From positions 434,001-498,000 of the forward strand of contig JAJSPD010000004.1 in the NCBI GenBank assembly GCA_021307315.1: a stretch of DNA of 64,000 nt, in the 5' to 3' direction. Below the pieces are notes generated by a model. That model was not told the DNA's origin, did not search any database, and saw only the letters and a program-made list of their open reading frames with translations. Numbering within the stretch: the first letter of the stretch is position 1; each line of letters opens with the position of its first letter. The position numbers and the translations under genes were made by a program. Below are positions 12,371 to 24,626 of the stretch, piece by piece. This DNA comes from Bisporella sp. PMI_857. Its lineage: Eukaryota; Ascomycota; Leotiomycetes; Helotiales; Helotiaceae.

Positions 12371-13414
12371 TCAACCTAATTTACCAGGTACAAATGGATG
12401 GCCAGCTGAAAGGCCACCATCAACAGCCCATGCTTGGCCATTTACATATGAAGCCTCGTCACTGCCTAAGAAAAGAGCCACTCTCGCAACTTCGTCTGCA
12501 TGCGCGCCTCTTCCTAAGGGGTTGAGCTGGCCTATCTTCTTCTCTGTGCCCCTTGCTCTTGCAGCCTCATACATGGGTGCAGTCATGCCAGTCTCTATGA
12601 CCCCGGGACAGATTGCATTAATTCGAATTCCTGTTCCAGCCAATTGATATGCGATGGTTTGTGCCAGCGATACGACAGCAGCTTTGGATGCGGAATAGTC
12701 GCTTGACCCCGCATTTGACCTAATGCCTGCCACAGATGCCGTTCCTATTATGCTACCAGAAGGATACTTCTTCTCTTCAGATGTCCTCATCATGGCCGGA
12801 GCCCCATACTTGGCCGCAAGGTGTACACTTTCGAGAAGTCAGTATCTGTCAGGCCCGAGAAGATAGGAGAACCTAACCTCACTACATTGGTTCTCAAAGT
12901 TGTCAATACTTGGTCTGCGGTGATATCCGTAAATACTTTGTTTGACCCAACTACCCCAGCATTGGCGAAGAATACATCCAAGCGCCCATAAGATCTGATG
13001 GCATCATCTACTACAGCTTTCACGGATGCCTCATCTGCCGCATCAAATTTTCGTGTATGTATGTCGACACTGGGGTATAATGATGCAAGCTCACGCTTAT
13101 GTGTCTCAAGGTATGTATTGTTGAAATCGCATATGTAGATAGCTCTTGCACCATTCTGCGCAAACTGGTGTGCTGATGCACGTCCAATGCCTAAGGGACT
13201 GTTGGTTCCTATGAAGGGCATCAGTGTATGAGCAACAAAAGCGGATTGGATATTGACCTGTGACTATCACGACTTTTCCTTTCACTCGAAGGCCATTTGA
13301 GTCTGGAGCAATCTTTTTGAGCTTTGGAATGTTTTCAAAAGTTCCTTGGTCTGGGATCGGTGCAACAAGCTGTTCGCTCAAGGCCGCCAATCTCCGTTTT
13401 GCAGAACCTGACAT
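12371..13414 (-). CDS. Short-chain dehydrogenase/reductase (314 aa, three exons)
   Basis: Exons are 13414-13258, 13208-12878 and 12827-12371, with introns of 49 and 50 nt, both phase-consistent. After a 45-residue N-terminal extension comes the Rossmann core: the cofactor loop TGTNSPLGIG (residues 52-61), the FFANAG motif, catalytic Ser194 in the GTASVAG segment, and the YSASK box with Tyr207 and Lys211, followed by INAICPGVIETGM and DEASYVNGQAWAVDGG. These define a classical NAD(P)-dependent SDR acting on a hydroxyl or keto group; the substrate cannot be read from sequence. Spliced length is slightly above the usual 250-290 because of the N-terminal extension. It lies head-to-head with the TBC gene, about 420 bp apart. 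Confidence 0.88.
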
Positions 13415-13835
13415 TCTAGAAAGGTATGCAGTAATTCTTGTTCTGGAGAAAAGAAGAATTGCTTGTAGAGATAGAGAGTATATATATAGATCTATAGCTT
13501 TGAAGGAACTGGATTCAAGTTGCGGGGCGGCATCATGTCTGGGGGAAGCATCCGGATTGATACCGAGGTATGCTCTCTATTGGCTGGTAGTTACCAACGT
13601 GTGTAGTTACTGTAATTAGTACTTTAGTGATTTTAAGGCCCACTTCCCCCCTGCCCAGCATGTTGATGCGGTTTTTAACTTCTGCCTCATGATGGTTGTA
13701 TTGTGTGTAACAATTGCCTCATCTATTGCTTAATCGCGCAAAAAAGTCTAAATGGCGTGCGCAGATGAGCATCAGGTAGGTCGTGTGGCTAGAAACAATG
13801 AGTGATTTCATAGACACACATATATACATACTTAC
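13415..13835. other. Divergent promoter between the SDR and TBC genes
   Basis: About 420 bp separate the two start codons. A TATATATA tract at about 13480-13487 lies upstream of the SDR gene and could serve it. No other element is clear. Confidence 0.45.
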
Positions 13836-16800
13836 ATGCCAGATGGTGGCTGGAATGAAAGGAGTACAGTCATTCAAAAGGATCTTGCATCGGTGTTCAA
13901 TGTTCCTTATCGTAAAAAAAGTGGCCCAGCAATGCCAGTTTTTACGTCCCAGGTCGCTTTCGCGAATCATGCCAGCAGAATCTCTGACGCAACCCCAAAA
14001 ACAAACAAGCTCAACACGTACACTAACGCGCACACACAAAACACTGCCGGATTTCCTACTCCCAGATATATAATTCCTGAAATAGACTTCTTCTCAAAAC
14101 CTGCCTTCACTGAAGCTGCTTATGTCGCATCTCATTACGACGCATTCCGTTCATCCTTTACTAGGTTCTCAAGCGAGGGGGACTTCGACGGCTTCTGGGA
14201 CCCTGATGATCTGAAAATGATAGAAGCAGATGCTGCAGAAAACCTTCATAGGTCATCTTCACATCACTCTGCTGCCTCAGCGAAGAGCCAGCGGTCGAGC
14301 CGGTCCCAGACCGTGCGAGTGAAGCCGCGAAAGTATGCTTCCTACATGTCGAGCTCCGCCTCTTCGATCGCTTCGTCCGACAACAAGTCCTTGACATCGT
14401 TCCCTTCTTTCTCGCCAGGTTCCCCAAGAGATGAGCATCCACTGCCACCACGGGTGACTGAAGCAAATGCGGGAACGCCAAGGAAACCTTCCGATTCTGC
14501 TTCTATCGTTGAAAGCCTCACCACATCGTCTCCATCGCTTAGAAAACGCACGGCTCTATTTGATGATGCGCCATTCACATATACACATGTCCCGGGGGCT
14601 CTACATCATGCCAGCAATGAACATATTGAGCGCTTGGTCGCTCGGAACGGTGTTATTGCTCTGGTTAGGCAGATAGCAGGGGATCTTGCGCAGCGCGATG
14701 CACAGATATCGTCGCTGCGCCGCAAGGCGGAAAACAAAGAGCGAGCTTTGAGAAAAATAATACTCGAATGTGGGCTTTCAAATCTGGATCTGGAGACAAG
14801 ATTACGTGCTATCGAAGAGGAAGAACACAAGACAAATTTAGAGTTAGGCAATGATAGAGGCTCAGGGGAGGACGCTTTACAGGATCTAATGAATGATGCT
14901 ATGAGCGATACGGTTGTGCTTGATGACAATTTTAATCCAGTTGAGAATGATGCTACGATTCGGGCAAGTGATGCGCTGAAAGCATTACAAGTAGGGAAGC
15001 AGATCAATGTCACAAAGGGATGGAAGGACTATATTTGGGGTGCTGGAACAAGTCGAAAAACGAGTCAAGCGAGTAGTATTGCAGAGGAATCTAGTAGTGC
15101 TTCCAAAAGTATGCGGAATCCTTCGGTGTCTGGTAGACGTTCAGTCATGGAGAATGGGCTCTTCCAGCCTCCTGAAACTACGAATGGGAGTAGGGCATCC
15201 AGCATACAATCGAGGGATATGACATCGACCACTCGTGAACGAAAACCATCATCTGGCCTCGCGACATTGGCATTGAAGTTGGTTGCTGGAAGCACGCTTA
15301 TATCACGAGACGATCCTAGCAGCCGTGGACGTGCAAGTAGTGCAGGAACAACAGTAGAAGCTCGTGCCCCATCGACAGCCAGTGCAAGGACATCTAAGTC
15401 GACTACTTCTGCGCCGAAGTCTATACCTCCGTTACGGAAGCTAACTAAATCAACCAACCTAGGCCCAGTTGGACGTGGTATTCAACAGGAAAGGTGGGAC
15501 ACAATGGGTGCTAGTCCACAGAAGGCCAATCTTGATGGGAATTCAGACAACTATGGACCTGTAGAGATGGACACTATATTGCCTCCCGATGCGCAGCCTC
15601 CAACCGTCGCGCAGACCTACAATAATGTATACAATCCTGAGTTTCTCACTGATCGATTTGGCTTTATTTATGATCAGCGCCGAAAAAAGAGACAGAAGGA
15701 AGCCGCTGAGAGGATCAAAAAGACTAAAAGGGGCAGCAGGGTGGAAATGCTAAATAGCGCTAGGAATGGAATATCACCTATCTCGTCTGACTTCGCATAT
15801 GAAGATGCTCACGAAGGCGAAGAAAGGCCAGACACTCCTATCTCTCTCGAGGATGAGAATGGCAAACCCGCCAAACGTTGGCAGGATTATCTCAAGATTG
15901 CAACATTTCCGACAGAACTGTTGTCTCATACTCCATCTGGGAGTGTTCCTGCTTTTGAAGTCATGGAAGGTGGAGAAATTCCTCGGTCACCTGCCATTAC
16001 TAGCGAAGAGAGAGGGTTCATGCCACCTGCCACTACTACCGTTGCTTCCCCAGCTGTTTCTGTGATATCTGATGAAGCTACAATCTCCAAACCTGCTATA
16101 TCAGATGTACCATCTGAAGCACTCAGTCAAGAGGACGCAGAACCGGTCAGACTTCTCTTGAAGCAACTAGGTGAGGTCCACGACTCTCTTCAACGGGAGA
16201 AGACGATCAAATGGAACGACTTCCTGCGTAAGGTGAGAGCTGAGCGCAAGCGAGATGGGGAAGCCGCTGCAGCTGCCCATGCGGACACGCGTACGCAGCG
16301 GCCATTCGTCATAATGCCAGAAACATCCCTGCAGGATGGAGAATTGATTGGCGTTGCTGGACTAGGTAATAAAGGCAAGGTTGGGCGCGCTAAGTGGAAT
16401 GAATTCAAGACTCTGGTTCTTGGTGGTATTCCGGTCTCTTTAAGGGCGAAAGTGTGGGCGGAGTGTTCGGGTGCAGCGACCCTCCGCATACCTGGTTACT
16501 ATGAAGGCTTAATTGCGCAAAAAGCAGAAAACGATGATCCTGCAATTATCGCACAGATCCAGATGGATATAAATCGCACTCTAACAGATAATATCTTCTT
16601 TAGGAGAGGCACAGGAGTCAGCAAACTGAACGAAGTACTCGTGGCTTACTCAAGACGTAATGCGGAAGTTGGCTATTGCCAAGGCATGAATTTGATTACC
16701 GCTTGCCTTTTGCTCATAATGCCGACTGCTGAAGATGCCTTTTGGATATTGACCAGCATCATAGAGAATATCCTTCCAAGAGGTTACTATGACCACAGCC

Positions 16801-17441
16801 TCCTAGCTTCTCGAGCTGATCAACAAGTCTTGCGGCAATATGTTACTGAAATTCTCCCAAAGCTTTCCTTGCATCTGGATGACCTTAGCATTGAACTAGA
16901 AGCACTCACTTTTCAGTGGTTCCTTAGTGTATTCACCGACTGTCTCTCTGCTGAAGCGCTGTTTCGTGTTTGGGACGTTGTCTTCTGCACGAATGATGGC
17001 AGCACTTTCCTCTTTCAGGTTGCTCTTGCACTGCTGAAGCTCAATGAACAGCAACTTTTACAGTGCTCTACGCCAGCTGCTATTTACACTTACATCAATC
17101 ATCAAATGACAAATCATGCCATCAGTATAGACGGGTTAATACACGCCTCTGAAGGATTGCGTAAAGTCGTAAGAAGAGAGGAAGTTGAAACTAGACGGGG
17201 AAAGGCCATAGAGGCAGAGAAGGATCTCATACGCCAGAGAGAGGAGCGTAACAACCAACGGCGAGCAGAGAGGCTTGCTGCCGCGAGCGAGCTAGTTCCA
17301 GAGGCTCAGACGGCTCAATCAACAAGGCCGAGCTCTATCACGGAGGAAACGCAACAGGAGTTAGGTGCGAATGAGACTGCGGAATTAAAAATTACAACGC
17401 GTCGTCCAATCGACGAGGACCTGGAGTTGGGCATAGACTGA
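13836..17441 (+). CDS. TBC-domain Rab GTPase-activating protein (up to 1201 aa)
   Basis: The TBC domain lies near the C-terminus (about residues 865-1095): GIPVSLRAKVWAECSG, the arginine finger in IQMDINR (Asp911, Arg914), the glutamine finger in YCQGMN (Gln949) and LFRVWDVVF. Both catalytic fingers are intact, so it should stimulate GTP hydrolysis on a Rab in vesicle traffic. The long N-terminal half is Ser-rich and low complexity, with a short coiled-coil-like part around residues 280-335 and a conserved-looking block EIDFFSKPAFTEAAYVASHY near residue 80. No intron is needed. The first ATG of the frame is used here; an in-frame Met at 13932 (MPVFTSQ) is an equally possible start, giving 1169 aa. 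A highly charged helix follows the TBC domain. I cannot assign it to a specific yeast Gyp/Msb protein. Confidence 0.88.
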   Translation: MPDGGWNERSTVIQKDLASVFNVPYRKKSGPAMPVFTSQVAFANHASRISDATPKTNKLNTYTNAHTQNTAGFPTPRYIIPEIDFFSKPAFTEAAYVASHYDAFRSSFTRFSSEGDFDGFWDPDDLKMIEADAAENLHRSSSHHSAASAKSQRSSRSQTVRVKPRKYASYMSSSASSIASSDNKSLTSFPSFSPGSPRDEHPLPPRVTEANAGTPRKPSDSASIVESLTTSSPSLRKRTALFDDAPFTYTHVPGALHHASNEHIERLVARNGVIALVRQIAGDLAQRDAQISSLRRKAENKERALRKIILECGLSNLDLETRLRAIEEEEHKTNLELGNDRGSGEDALQDLMNDAMSDTVVLDDNFNPVENDATIRASDALKALQVGKQINVTKGWKDYIWGAGTSRKTSQASSIAEESSSASKSMRNPSVSGRRSVMENGLFQPPETTNGSRASSIQSRDMTSTTRERKPSSGLATLALKLVAGSTLISRDDPSSRGRASSAGTTVEARAPSTASARTSKSTTSAPKSIPPLRKLTKSTNLGPVGRGIQQERWDTMGASPQKANLDGNSDNYGPVEMDTILPPDAQPPTVAQTYNNVYNPEFLTDRFGFIYDQRRKKRQKEAAERIKKTKRGSRVEMLNSARNGISPISSDFAYEDAHEGEERPDTPISLEDENGKPAKRWQDYLKIATFPTELLSHTPSGSVPAFEVMEGGEIPRSPAITSEERGFMPPATTTVASPAVSVISDEATISKPAISDVPSEALSQEDAEPVRLLLKQLGEVHDSLQREKTIKWNDFLRKVRAERKRDGEAAAAAHADTRTQRPFVIMPETSLQDGELIGVAGLGNKGKVGRAKWNEFKTLVLGGIPVSLRAKVWAECSGAATLRIPGYYEGLIAQKAENDDPAIIAQIQMDINRTLTDNIFFRRGTGVSKLNEVLVAYSRRNAEVGYCQGMNLITACLLLIMPTAEDAFWILTSIIENILPRGYYDHSLLASRADQQVLRQYVTEILPKLSLHLDDLSIELEALTFQWFLSVFTDCLSAEALFRVWDVVFCTNDGSTFLFQVALALLKLNEQQLLQCSTPAAIYTYINHQMTNHAISIDGLIHASEGLRKVVRREEVETRRGKAIEAEKDLIRQREERNNQRRAERLAAASELVPEAQTAQSTRPSSITEETQQELGANETAELKITTRRPIDEDLELGID

Positions 17442-18398
17442 TTTAACAACTTTGTTGTTGTGGGCATTTATAGCGGGTTCTGGGAAACGATACCCTATTT
17501 GTTTATAGTCATTTGTTTGTAGCGTGGATGGTTATCGAGCGAAATTGAAGTGACAATTGGCCTTCTTATTCAGAAATCCTTTTCGTACCAGACCTTTGAT
17601 TTAGAGACAGGTGAAGCTGCTGGGCCGCCTATGTCGCGCTTTTCTTTACACTATTTCCAAGATTGGTGATATTCAGGATTCACAGTGAGTCCTCAACTAG
17701 TACAGCCTGATTTGTATTGCTGTACCTGGTTATGCTGGTACTATAGCAGCTTTCTAAGCACGTAAGAAATTGACCCAAAGGATACTGCCAAGACCAACTC
17801 CGTATTCGGCACGCTGGCACGCTGGTACGGGAAGTGGAGATGCCTTCCTGATTCCCAACAACTTTCTTGCCACCAAAGATCATGTAATTAAAGGTGCACT
17901 GGGCTCACAAAATAAGATTTTTAGTCTCTTGTTCCATCACAGTCTCTAAAGAAGACAATAGTATTACTTACCCATATCTCATAAGATGGAGGCGAGTCGG
18001 ATAAAGGACTGGGTGACATACATATGGCGTTACACACTTCGGTCATATCTTTAGCCGCAATCTCCCCACTTTCGACTTATGACGAAAGCTTATGAGCAGA
18101 TTGACAAATAAGATGAAGAGTGAAGGACATGGATAACCTCGGGTCAATGCCGTCGGTCCCACCTAGTGACATAAAAAAAGTCGGTTACCTTTGGGGGGGT
18201 TGTCATGGTCTTGCAGGCTCAAACACTCATCTCTCCTAGACTGGTTCTCAGGAAAAATGTGTGAACCAGGCTAAGTAAGAGTCGTAGATTGAGATGGATG
18301 GATTTCCAAAGTAAAGGCGCAGAACGACGAGTTGCAAGACCTTGAATTACACTACCCCATTCTTGTAACCAGAAATTACAACACTGGCCTAGTTCAAC
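17442..18398. other. Spacer, TBC 3' flank and MFS promoter
   Basis: No gene is recognised. The two flanking genes run in the same direction, so this is the 3' UTR of one and the promoter of the other. Confidence 0.5.
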
Positions 18399-20539
18399 AT
18401 GGCTGCCCCAGAGGGAGAACCTTCAAGAGACATCTCTCCGTCACCCAAAGACTCCTTTCTGCCAGCGAAAGATTCTGAAAATGTAGCAGGAACCACAAGA
18501 TCCAGTGTCGAGCCTTCGCCCAAAGAATTCGAGCCTATAGCCTGCACTAAAAGTCACTCTTCGCAACCAGGTTCAAGACCGGTCTCTCTCCGTGCAATCA
18601 CAAAAACGCGTTCGCAGAACGGGTATGGATGCGATGATCCTGAGGAGCACGGCGTGCAGAATGGGGTGGCAGCAGAGAAGGATCCATTTGAGGTGAGGTG
18701 GGATGGAGGAGAAAATGATAAGATGAATCCGAGGGGTATGAGTTTGTTAAGAAAGTGGGTTGTGGTTATTATTGTGAGCGCGAGCTCAATGTGCGTGTAA
18801 GTGCTTCGGGTTGTCCCCCTACGGCTACGAAACCAATATTCGTGAACCTGATTGGAAACCTACTAATCATTCTGTCAGCACATGCACATCTTCAATCTAT
18901 ACATCTACATACTCACAAATCACCAAGGAGTTCCATTGTTCGCGGATTGTAGCAACCCTGGGATTGTCTTTCTTCATCTTTGGCCTTGGAGTTGGACCTA
19001 TGTTACTTGGTCCACTCTCTGAGTTCTACGGGCGTCGACCAATCTACTTGGCATCGTTTAGCCTCTTCCTCATATGGTTGATTCCGTCTGCTGTGGCGAA
19101 GAATATCGAGACGATGCTGGTCGCTCGGTTTCTCGATGGGCTGTCTGGAAGCGCATTCTTATCAGTCGCGGGCGGAACAGTAGGGGATATGTTCCGAAGA
19201 GAGGACTTGCAACTACCAATGATGGTCTATACTGCGTCCCCTTTTATAGGTCCCTCACTTGGGCCACTGATTGGAGGATTCATTAACCAGAACACGAGCT
19301 GGAGATGGACATTTTATGTCTTGATCATCTGGTCTGGCGTTAACCTAGCTATGATTGCTTTTCTAGTACCAGAAACTTATCATCCAGTCCTTCTACGGAA
19401 CAAGGCTCGCAAAATTCGTAGTGAAACCGGGAATCAGAGATGGAAAGCGCCCATTGAAATGACGGACAAGTCAATTCCGAAAACGATAGCATATTCTTTG
19501 CTTCGTCCATTCCAGTTACTATTGTTTGAGCCCATGTGCTCTCTTCTCTGTCTGTTCTCGGCTTTATTGCTAGGAATTCTCTACCTCTTCTTTGGAGCAT
19601 TTCCTCTGGTATTTCAAGGCAACCATAGTTTCACACTCTCTCAAACAGGCCTGTCGTTCATGGGTATATTCGTAGGGATGCTCATTGGAATATTCACCGA
19701 CCCACTGTGGCATAAGAATTATGCACGCTTGATCAGGCAGAGAGAGGATGCAACGGGAGAGGTCGGCGGCAGTGAGCCGGAATATCGTCTGCCTCCTGCC
19801 ATTGCAGGCGGTGTTCTTGTTCCGATAGGGTTATTCATGTTTGGCTGGACGACGTATTCTAACGTACATTGGATTGTGCCGATCATTGGCTCGACAATCT
19901 TTGGAACGGGGTAGGTCGAACAATCCGATTATTGGGCGCAATCGATACTCACATGGCTCTGTTACTGACGGCTGTCAAGTGGCGCCAAGCAGAACACTGT
20001 ACCTGCATTGAAACCATTCCGTGGCGTTGATCAATCAAGTGATTCTGGCACCCTGTCAAAGTTGACTCATATCCAACACTGCCTGTCCATGGAGTCTGGA
20101 CTGGCTCTCGATTCTTCTATACATCCAGTATCAAGTCGTCGCTAACCGCGGGAAATATAGGATATTACTTGTATTCAGTGGCAGCTTCACCTTCCTGGTT
20201 GATGCATATCCACTATATGCGGCCAGCAGCCTGGCTGCCAATAGCTTCGCTAGAAGTACTTCTGGCGGTAAGTCAACATATTCCTATGCTTTCTGTACAT
20301 TTCACTAACTGTTAGTAGCTGCTTTTCCCTTGTTCGGCGGTGAGCCAAGAACCCTTCTCACACCTTTTGAGACATCTTGTAGAAGCTGACGATTCCTAGT
20401 GCAAATGTACCACGCCCTTGGATATCAGTGGGCAACCACTGTGCTTGCTTGTCTAACAGTACTCATGTCGCCGTTCCCATACCTGTTCTTCAAGTATGGA
20501 AAGAGGATCAGAGGGCACAGCCGTTTTGCAAAGGACTAA
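18399..20539 (+). CDS. MFS drug/polyamine-type exporter, DHA1 family (565 aa)
   Basis: Exons are 18399-18796, 18879-19910, 20161-20267, 20319-20339 and 20400-20539; all phases agree. A 120-residue hydrophilic N-terminus precedes about 12 membrane segments. Family motifs: CTSSIYTSTYSQITKEFHCS, LGPLSEFYGRRPIY (loop 2-3 signature), the antiporter motif PFIGPSLGPLIGGFI, PETYHPVLLRNKARKIR after TM6, FTFLVDAYPLYAASSLAANS in TM10-11, and the terminal MSPFPYLFFKYGKRIR. This places it with proton-antiport exporters of the Tpo/Flr type in the plasma membrane; the cargo is unknown. Oddities: the third intron flank leaves a 21-nt exon encoding AAFPLFG, and intron 2 is long (250 nt). Without the mini-exon the conserved FPLFGVQMY block is lost, which is why I keep it. 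Confidence 0.85.
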
Positions 20540-22349
20540 GAGATATTCTTTCATATTTGTATATATGTAAGTGCTGGAACATATGAAATGCATAGCGAGA
20601 TTTGTTTACCTAAGGTTGTGGGAAGCGAGAACTGCAATTTTGTATATACCATTTAGATTTTCTGATCTGCATATAATTCGTTCTCGAACCGGTGTACTCA
20701 AGTCCTCGTTCCAAAACAGAAAGTACTCGAGTATTCGTTCCAGCCATCTGGCTCCTGGTTCTTCGTCGCACAGCAGTCGGGAGTAATGGTCATAGGTATG
20801 ATGGCTCTGGAAGGACAAAACACATGCCGACTTGAAACCTCAAGCGTGATTGCTCTCTTCTGAGTACACAACCTAGGTACTCCCACACGAGACAAACAAA
20901 CAGAGGCAAGAGAAGCGACGTATTGGAGCACTCATTGAATCTAACAGCCGAGTTGCCGAGTCAGAAGGGGCACACGTTTCCCCTGCTCGCAAACCTGGGA
21001 ATTCCAATATATGAACTGTGGCGCAAAGTCTCCTTGGACATGTGACCCATTTCTTGTGACATTTACAACCGTATCACCACTTAATGCAACAATTGCTGCA
21101 GACCATCATGCTAGATATCACCATGCTCAACCTAGGGAAATGAATGCTTTACATTGATTAAGCCTTTCCCATAGAAGGCTATTGCCGATCGTTGTAAAGG
21201 CGGAAGTAATGATTCCAAAATCCCTCATATCATCCCAGTAAAAGAAATGCAGGACCCTGGAAGCACACACGGCCAAGACCAGTGGCTGACCCATCTTTCA
21301 GCACCTCTTCTGAGCTCTCAGCTTCGAGGATCTTGCTGTGACGAACTTACACCACCTCCGCAGCATTACTGGCACGCGCAAGCACATCGCTTCAATTGTG
21401 ATACTGCTGATCTTACTTCTCCAATCGCTGCGCTGGTTAGCTTAATCGCTCACGCTTCTATTCTGCTTCAGCTCGTGGTTGACAAGCTCGATAGACGCTA
21501 ACCCCGCAACGCGCGAAAAGTGCTCTCCACTCCACGGCTCGATCAAAAATCAGATGTGCAATTCCAACCCCCAGTCGCCAAAGGATATATGGATTCTTGA
21601 ATGGTTGATATATTTCCCCCTAGGATACAGGAATCAATAACTCAGAAGAATCTAGCGGCGGGTGTTGGGCATCAATGGCCTTAGAGTAAAACGGATACTT
21701 GCAGATAAGATTGGTTACACAGCATTGGGATTCAAAAGGAGGCTTCAGCGGGCATTACTGCAACAGAAACAAGAAACAGGGAAGTAGGCGCGTGATTCTG
21801 GGAATTTTGCGTGGCGGGAGAACAATTTGGCGGGATTGGTCCTTGGTTAAGAAGTGGCAGAAGGTCTCAGAAGCGAGAGGTTGTGCCTGGAACGGAAATC
21901 TGGAACAAGTTGGGAGATTAGGAGCAATTATACGAAGTCCTTCATAGGCAATCACAACAAAAAAGCGCATGCGAACTCGTGTATGTGCTCGGATAGGCAC
22001 GCAGCGAAACGTGGTGGGCTTGGGAAATCTAGCGGATAGAAGCACAAGCTGTGTCGAATCGCTTCCTTGCCAGGAATAGGCGATCGTGACCTCTGCGGCG
22101 CATATTTCTGGTCTTGGATCCGCGCCGTGAGAGGCTGAGCTGAGTTGGAAGAAAGGGATCAAGGTCTTTGTTGCAGATACTAGCACGCCTCGCGGCTCAC
22201 GACACCCAACCCTTCCTCTTTTGTACGACGAGGGGTCCTGTGCTAGGGCATATTGGCGAGCGACCTCTGCTGGGTTTCCCGTTGAATGCGGTGTGGTTGC
22301 GCAAGGAGAGGGACTAGTTGAGCAGATCATCTAAGTAGGTATAAGACAA
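20540..22349. other. Long upstream region of acuK
   Basis: About 1.8 kb with no recognisable gene, between two plus-strand genes. It probably contains the long leader of the zinc-cluster regulator; short upstream frames start with ATG (for example at 21247), but I cannot tell whether they are translated. A minus-strand open frame at 21755-22330 lacks any known domain. Confidence 0.5.
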
Positions 22350-24626
22350 ATGTCGGGAGATACTGAGATGGACGACCCTGAGATTTCGGATGGCGCTTCG
22401 GAAAATGATTACAGTGACCATGATCAAGATATAGGAAAAGAGGAGGACGATAACGCGGACATGGCAGAACAAAAGCTCATACCAGATTCTGATGGTGATG
22501 GAAATGCTGTTGGATCGGCGATAGCAACGAAACCCAAGCTCGATCCGAAAGATCCTCTAAGGCCAAGGAGAAAGAAAGCAAGAAGAGCATGCTTTGCTTG
22601 TCAACGAGCGCACTTGACATGTGGTATGTTGTTTTCTATCATCTTGCATCGATCCTAAGCAATCATTATCTTGATGTACTGGTTAAGCCTCATATGCTAT
22701 TCTTTAGCCTATCATTTCCCTGCCGAGCAAGTTATATTAACTGTTTTAGGGGATGAGCGTCCTTGTCAGCGATGCATCAAGAGAGGACTTGCAGATGCAT
22801 GTCAAGATGGTGTCAGGAAGAAGGCGAAATACCTCCACGACGCCCCTCCAGAAGCCTTAAGGCCAGTCCTTGGACCTAACTACAATCAAGGAATCAACAG
22901 TCGCCCAAACAATGCAAGGACTACCAGCACCTCTAGCAATCCTCTACCAGAAACTTCGCCTTCATTAGGTGGTTCTTTCTTCTCTCAATCTGACACAACT
23001 ACATATCCCATCTTCAGCTCAAATCAACATAGTCAAATGCCTCCACCACAACAAAGACGTTCTTACAGCAGTCAACAATCACCGCTGTCGCCTAATTTCA
23101 CGAACACTTCGAGTTTACAGGCGTCTATGCAAGGTCTTTCGGTACCTCAAGTCTCGAGTGATGTTCAAAACTCCTTTAACGGAGCGCTCTTTGATCCTAG
23201 CAATCCTGCTTTATTCAACTTCGATTTAGAAGGGTTGAACTTTGGGAATCATTATGGTGCCTTGGAGTTTGGGATGCTGGGGCATATGTCTTCAGGAGCT
23301 GCAGAAACTCCGCCGAAAGATAATACAGGATCAATATCTTCTCAAGGTATGGGCGAGGTCAGCTTCAACGGCGTCTTCAACACGAATATGACTCCGTATG
23401 GCCAGGTATACTCACAAGATATGCTACCTGAGTTTGTTGGAGTAGATCAATCAAACATCTATACAAATAATGTTCAGCACGGGTTGCCTCACGCATACGC
23501 TATTGCAACAGGCAACACCACTGGGCAAAGTCCAAGCACAGATAATAGTCCCTCGGCTTCAGGAATGGGATTTGATAGTTCTCCAAATACAACAAACTTT
23601 ACGCCGAATGTTACTCCTCATTCTCAACCTTCTGCTCATCGTCCGGCGAAGAGGCAAGATACGAAACAGACTCCTCTTTCTAAGCTCGGCGCAAATTCTG
23701 CTCTCGGTAAACGAAACCGCGATCCATCTATGATATATGAGACCGTCACTGAGCCTTATCCGTACACGACTGGGTTTCATACCTTAACAGCCTTCTTACA
23801 ACGACGCTTTTCTGCCAACAAGACACTTCGAATTGCTAAATCCCTAGCTTCGATTCGACCATCGTTCATCTCTTGTACGAAGACACTGAATAGACAAGAC
23901 TTAATATTCATGGAGAAATGCTTTCAAAGGACACTATTCGAATACGAAGACTTCATGCTAAATTGTTGTACACCTACTATTGTCTGCAGAAGAACAGGCG
24001 AAATTGCCGCAGTTAACAAGGAGTTTACTCTTCTCACTGGCTGGAAGAAGGATGTTCTTCTTGGGAAAGAGCCTAATTTGAACGTCAACAATGGGAATCC
24101 GGAAGGCAGCATTGGGTCTACAAGTGGTGGAAACACCGGTCGCGCAGGTCTTACGACACCACGGATGCGTGCTTTGAGCATGGCGAATACGCAAAACACA
24201 GACGCCAAACCGCAGCCAGTATTTCTAGCAGAGCTTCTAGATGACGACAGTGTGATAGAGTTTTATGAAGATTTCGCAAAGCTTGCTTTTGGTGACAGCA
24301 GAGGAAGTGTCACGACAAGATGCAGATTACTTAAATACCAACCTAAAGACGCTCCGGCGGCACCGGAAATAAAAGAAGAGAGCAAAAGCAAAAGACGAGA
24401 TACAAAAGGTGGCATTGGAGGCATGGGCAACAGAGTAAGCGAGATCGATGGCGAGCATGGAATTGGAAGACTAGAAAAGGATGGCAAGATGGACTGTAGT
24501 TACTGCTGGACCGTTAAGCGAGATGTGTTTGATATTCCCATGTTGATTGTTATGAATGTAAGCCCCCCGCTTCTCCTGTTATACTGGTCTAGGCTGATAA
24601 TCTTCTAGTTCCTGCCCTGCATTTGA
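22350..24626 (+). CDS. acuK: Zn2Cys6-PAS transcription activator of gluconeogenesis, AcuK/Ert1 type (699 aa)
   Basis: Exons are 22350-22623, 22750-24557 and 24609-24626. The first intron splits the zinc cluster, and the last 18-nt exon restores the ending MNFLPCI. Zinc ligands are Cys81, Cys84, Cys91, Cys97, Cys100 and Cys109 ([13 protein letters not shown], then [17 protein letters not shown]), preceded by a basic RPRRKKARR run. The middle is Gln/Ser/Asn-rich, as in activation domains. A PAS-like segment follows ([32 protein letters not shown]). In aspergilli AcuK, with AcuM, binds CCG-containing promoters and turns on gluconeogenic genes (PEP carboxykinase, fructose-bisphosphatase) during growth on acetate or proline. 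The acidic N-terminus (residues 1-50) fits the family. Assignment rests on the zinc finger plus PAS plus C-terminal match; AcuK versus its partner AcuM is not fully decided. Confidence 0.9.

Noticed and set aside
13260..13619. 119-codon plus-strand frame over the start of the SDR gene
   Set aside because: It is antisense to the well-supported SDR exon 1 and its promoter and has no domain.
21755..22330. 191-codon minus-strand frame just upstream of acuK
   Set aside because: No recognisable domain or fold, Pro/Ser/Arg composition like antisense noise, and it overlaps the expected leader of acuK.
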